From: Bicyclus anynana
Lineage: Eukaryota > Arthropoda > Insecta > Lepidoptera > Nymphalidae
Reading direction: 5' to 3'
Length of the DNA stretch: 64,000 bases
NCBI RefSeq assembly: GCF_947172395.1
Contig: NC_069085.1
Coordinates: 17,424,698 to 17,488,697, forward strand
Shown in pieces: positions 61,581-64,000 of the stretch. Below the pieces are notes generated by a model, which saw only the letters and a program-made list of their open reading frames with translations, ran no database searches and was not told where the DNA came from. Both the position numbers and the translations under genes were made by a program. The first letter of the stretch is position 1. Every line of letters begins with the position of its first letter.

Positions 61581-62020
61581 TAGATAATTGACTCATTGCC
61601 TAACCGTCTGAAATATATATACGTTTACTAACTAATACAATGACTTACAAACAAACAATAAATCAAGAATTCCCCAGTGAAGTATTACCACCTCGGAATG
61701 TGAGATAATAAGCTCGTGTACACCTTAATTTCGTTTTCTAAAAGCTGTCTCAAAAGTCCCATAAAATGTCTGCGCCGTAAGTTATTCAAAGTTAAGTAAG
61801 TTATGTAAGGGTCACAAAATCAGTTTTTTTGTGATTATCTCGGTGTCTATAACTCCAATGATATAAACATTTGATTTTAAAAAGGTAGAGTATAAAATTG
61901 ACGATTTTTGTTCCAAAAATCTTTTCTTACGCTTACGTTTTTGAAATAGAGGCCAGAGAACCAGTAGAAACCAATATCCATCAAATGATTATGATATGCC
62001 AAAGAATAATAATTATTAAA
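61581..62020. other. No gene seen
   Basis: AT-rich unassigned sequence. Confidence 0.35.
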
Positions 62021-62299
62021 ATATGCGGCTTCTGTGGGGCAGTGGATTTACAAGATGGAGGTCGTGAGTTCGATACCCGGCTGGGTCGATTGAGGATTTC
62101 TTAATTGGTCCAGGTCTGGCTGGCGGGAGACTTCGGCGGATAAAAACGTATCGTCCGATTTAGCGTCCCGATACGATTTGAAGAAACCGAAAGGGGTGTG
62201 GATTTTCATTCTCCTCCTAACAATTTACTCCGCTTCCATCTTAGATTGCATCATCACTTACCATCAGGTGATTGCAGTCTTGTAAATAATAAAAAAACA
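62021..62299 (+). mobile_element. SINE-A, old and degraded
   Basis: GGCTTCTGTGGGGCAGTGGA, GAGTTCGATACCCGGCTGGG, GGTCCAGGTCTGGCTGGCGG and CATCACTTACCATCAGGTGA. Part of the head and the GGGCTAAC tail are deleted. Confidence 0.82.
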
Positions 62300-62848
62300 T
62301 AACTCTCCTTTCGCAGTCGGATAAGAATTAATAACATTGTAATTAAATAAAATAATATGTTTATTCTGCTGTAATCAGATAGTAGATAGGTATATTTATA
62401 AAAGTTATGCAGCTGTCTGTAGCCGATTTCGATTCTAGATAAAATTATGTTAGTAATTACTTATTTATTTTTATATCTTTAGAAGTGATCTAACGTGTGA
62501 TGGAACTATTAGATAGAATAAATTAGAAAATATGCTGAAATAATTTGCATTTTGCTTCTCGTTTTTATTCTGTTCTGGTTTCCTTTGTTTATACCAATTT
62601 ACTTCTTTCTCTATCTTCGCCTCTCTCGTCCTCTACGGAGGTTGGCCTGTGTTCTCCATTCCTCTGCCTAACTGTCTTGGTGTTTCTGTCTATAACACAA
62701 GACATAAAATCTAGCACTTTGCAGAAAATACTCCAAAAAATACACCAAACCGGACGTTTAATTTGCTTTTTCGGTACGCTACTAACATTCGATCTTTGGC
62801 CGCAAAATTTCTTTTTTTTAATTAATTAAAATCTTTTTATAGCAAACC
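62300..62848. other. No gene seen
   Basis: The open frame at 62545-62829 is Ser/Leu-rich and resembles no domain I know. No repeats recognised. Confidence 0.3.
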
Positions 62849-62937
62849 AGCGAACGTCTGGAACATCGTCCGCGTTGAATTCAGTTTTTCAAAATCCCGC
62901 GGAAACCATGGCCTTTTCCGGGATGAGTTTCCGTTCC
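62849..62937 (-). mobile_element. Helitron 3' fragment, degraded
   Basis: AGCGAACGTCTGGAACATCG, TCCGCGTTGAATTCAG and CCCGCGGAAACCATGG follow a Helitron 3' subterminal region in reverse. The CTAG end is mutated (CCAGCG). Confidence 0.55.
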
Positions 62938-63007
62938 GACCTCCTATCCTTATTTGAACTACAATATAACAAAAAATGTATTGTAGTTCAAATAAGGATA
63001 GGAGGTC
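62938..63007. repeat. Perfect hairpin, 29-bp arms, 12-nt loop
   Basis: The left arm starts GACCTCCTATCCTTATTTGA and the right arm ends TCAAATAAGGATAGGAGGTC; all 29 pairs match. It forms the boundary between Helitron and LINE fragments. Confidence 0.88.
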
Positions 63008-63115
63008 CCATAGGGGTGAAGGACATAGGCCTTTTGTAGGGACTGCCAAACATCACGATCCTGAGCCGGCTCCATCCAGCGAATCCCTGCGACTTGGTTG
63101 ATGTCAATCCACCTG
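63008..63115 (-). pseudogene. RTE-like LINE C-terminal fragment
   Basis: The minus strand encodes DINQVAGIRWMEPAQDRDV and WQSLQKAYV. It is cut at the hairpin, so the terminal stop and tail are lost. Confidence 0.78.
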
Positions 63116-63189
63116 TTGGACTGTGATTTGGCTTAGTACCTACGTTAAATTATTATTAACGTCCGTAAAACTCGTGAATTTTCAAAAGG

Positions 63190-63365
63190 TAAGCCGATAG
63201 GAATCGGGTTGTTAGGATCCATCGCCCCTGGTTCCCACCCATTTCACCTTCCAATGACTATGTACTTTGTACTACAGTGGGCATGACAATATCAAACCGG
63301 TAGAGAATCCAAGACCTTTCCGTATGAAACTTGTATAGTTGTGCTATTGAGGCTTTGTAGATACA
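63190..63365 (-). mobile_element. SINE-C-like degraded element
   Basis: TATAGTTGTGCTATTGAGGC at the right resembles the SINE-C head in reverse. The middle is heavily diverged (GGGCATGACAATATCAAACC). Confidence 0.35.
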
Positions 63366-63619
63366 GTCTTTGTCTACGGCCTCGGTGAGTCCAAAAATAA
63401 AAACTCGCCAGCGTAACGTAATAAGTAAGATTGGGCCGACAGTAGATGCCGCGATAGCAAACATTATGATTACCAGATATGGGGCAGGTGCGCTCGAGAG
63501 ATCTCAGATTGTCTATCTCACATGCGAGGCTCATTTACTGTTTACTACTCTTTGTTCTAAACATGTTTCGCTATTTACATATTTTTTGAAAATTTCTTAA
63601 CGTTTTGTAGATGTCTCAT

Positions 63620-63778
63620 CATCATCATCATCATTAACAAGCCATATTCGGGTCACTGCTGAGCAAGAGTCTCCTCTCCGAATGAGAGTGGTAAGGCTAA
63701 TAGTCCACTACGCTAGCTAGCTTAATGTGGATTATTGGCAGACTTCACACACGTAGATAATCAAGAAAATTCCCAAGT
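63620..63778 (-). mobile_element. SINE-B 3' half
   Basis: A CATCATCATCATCAT tail, CATATTCGGGTCACTGCTGA, GAGTCTCCTCTCCGAATGAG and GGCAGACTTCACACACG. The tRNA head side is absent; unrelated sequence follows. Confidence 0.8.
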
Positions 63779-64000
63779 AGACTCCGCGCCACGAAAGTAA
63801 TCCGCGGCTAAAACCTGAACTGAAATTGACAGGGCAACCAAGGGCAGTGTTTGTGAAGCCATTGTTAACTTTTCCAGCAGCTAGGCAAGTCTGCAGCATC
63901 GAAAGGTATAGGTTTGCCCATGATTGCCTTCGTTTCGGCAACAAAGCTGGCAAATGCAGTTCTGTGCCTTGAGCCTGATCCGAGAGACTAGAATATTGTC
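63779..64000. other. Unrecognised GC-moderate block at window edge
   Basis: The minus-strand frame (63732-63953) reads in part VNNGFTNTALGCPVNF. I do not recognise it. It may continue beyond the window. Confidence 0.25.

Noticed and set aside
1..64000. CRISPR arrays, bacterial operons, phage or plasmid features
   Set aside because: Tandem repeats here lack the spacer/repeat pattern of CRISPR, and the repeats, splice-like signals and SINEs show an animal nuclear genome.

Overview
The window looks like transposon-dense, AT-rich nuclear DNA from a lepidopteran (butterfly or moth). I infer this from repeat types I know from that order: tRNA-headed SINEs, short Helitrons with a 5'-TC and 3'-CTAG end inserted at A|T, RTE-like LINE 3' ends with (ATG)n tails, and CR1/jockey-like LINE 3' ends whose tails recur across the window. 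I cannot name the species. A nymphalid is possible but unproven. Nothing here looks bacterial, organellar or viral.

No complete host protein-coding gene is visible. Most apparent reading frames are shadows inside repeats. The best host-like signals all lie on the + strand. They are a GC-rich candidate promoter with a 65-nt untranslated exon and a strong donor (2,683-2,747); an 80-nt exon that could encode the start of a THAP zinc finger, followed by a strong donor (5,596-5,675); a juxtaposed 3'/5' splice site of the recursive-splicing (ratchet) type (34,195/34,196); and a second candidate promoter with a three-codon first exon (47,449-47,520). One economical reading is that much of the window is a very long + strand intron, possibly with alternative promoters. 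This is inference.

Layout. 0-12 kb: scattered SINEs, LINE debris, an RT-related C-terminal fragment (6.55-7.02 kb) and a cluster of Helitrons (7.2-9.1 kb). 12.3-15.0 kb: two tandem copies of an unusual element with AACCGACTTCCAA ends, a 130-bp satellite array and a fold-back module of about 320 bp, followed by a decayed CR1/jockey-like LINE. 15.9-22.4 kb: Helitrons, a MITE and an LTR-internal-LTR element with 383-bp repeats and no coding capacity. 22.4-25.2 kb: quiet. 25-31.2 kb: LINEs, fold-back MITEs, perfect short hairpins, and a Helitron holding a 650-bp, 11-bp-period G-rich/C-rich minisatellite. 31.5-33.4 kb: colliding SINEs. 34-36.6 kb: mostly unique DNA with the ratchet-like site. 37-57 kb: SINE-rich, including one SINE inserted inside another. 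58.2-60.1 kb: an 835-bp tandem duplication containing 261-bp sub-repeats and an antisense LINE fragment. 60-64 kb: more LINE, SINE and Helitron debris with a perfect 29-bp-arm hairpin.

Repeat names used below are local labels. SINE-A has a GTGGCGCAGTGGTATGCGCG head. SINE-B has a GCCCAGTGGATATGACC head. SINE-C has a TAGCTCAACGGTAGAAG head. SINE-D has a head close to CCAGTAGTTCAGG. SINE-E has a CTTGGCGCAGTGGGTAGTG head. H1 Helitrons end in GCGGGCGTCCGCTAG and H2 Helitrons end in GCGGCGTCAGCTAG. All positions are read by eye, and repeat edges may be off by several bases.
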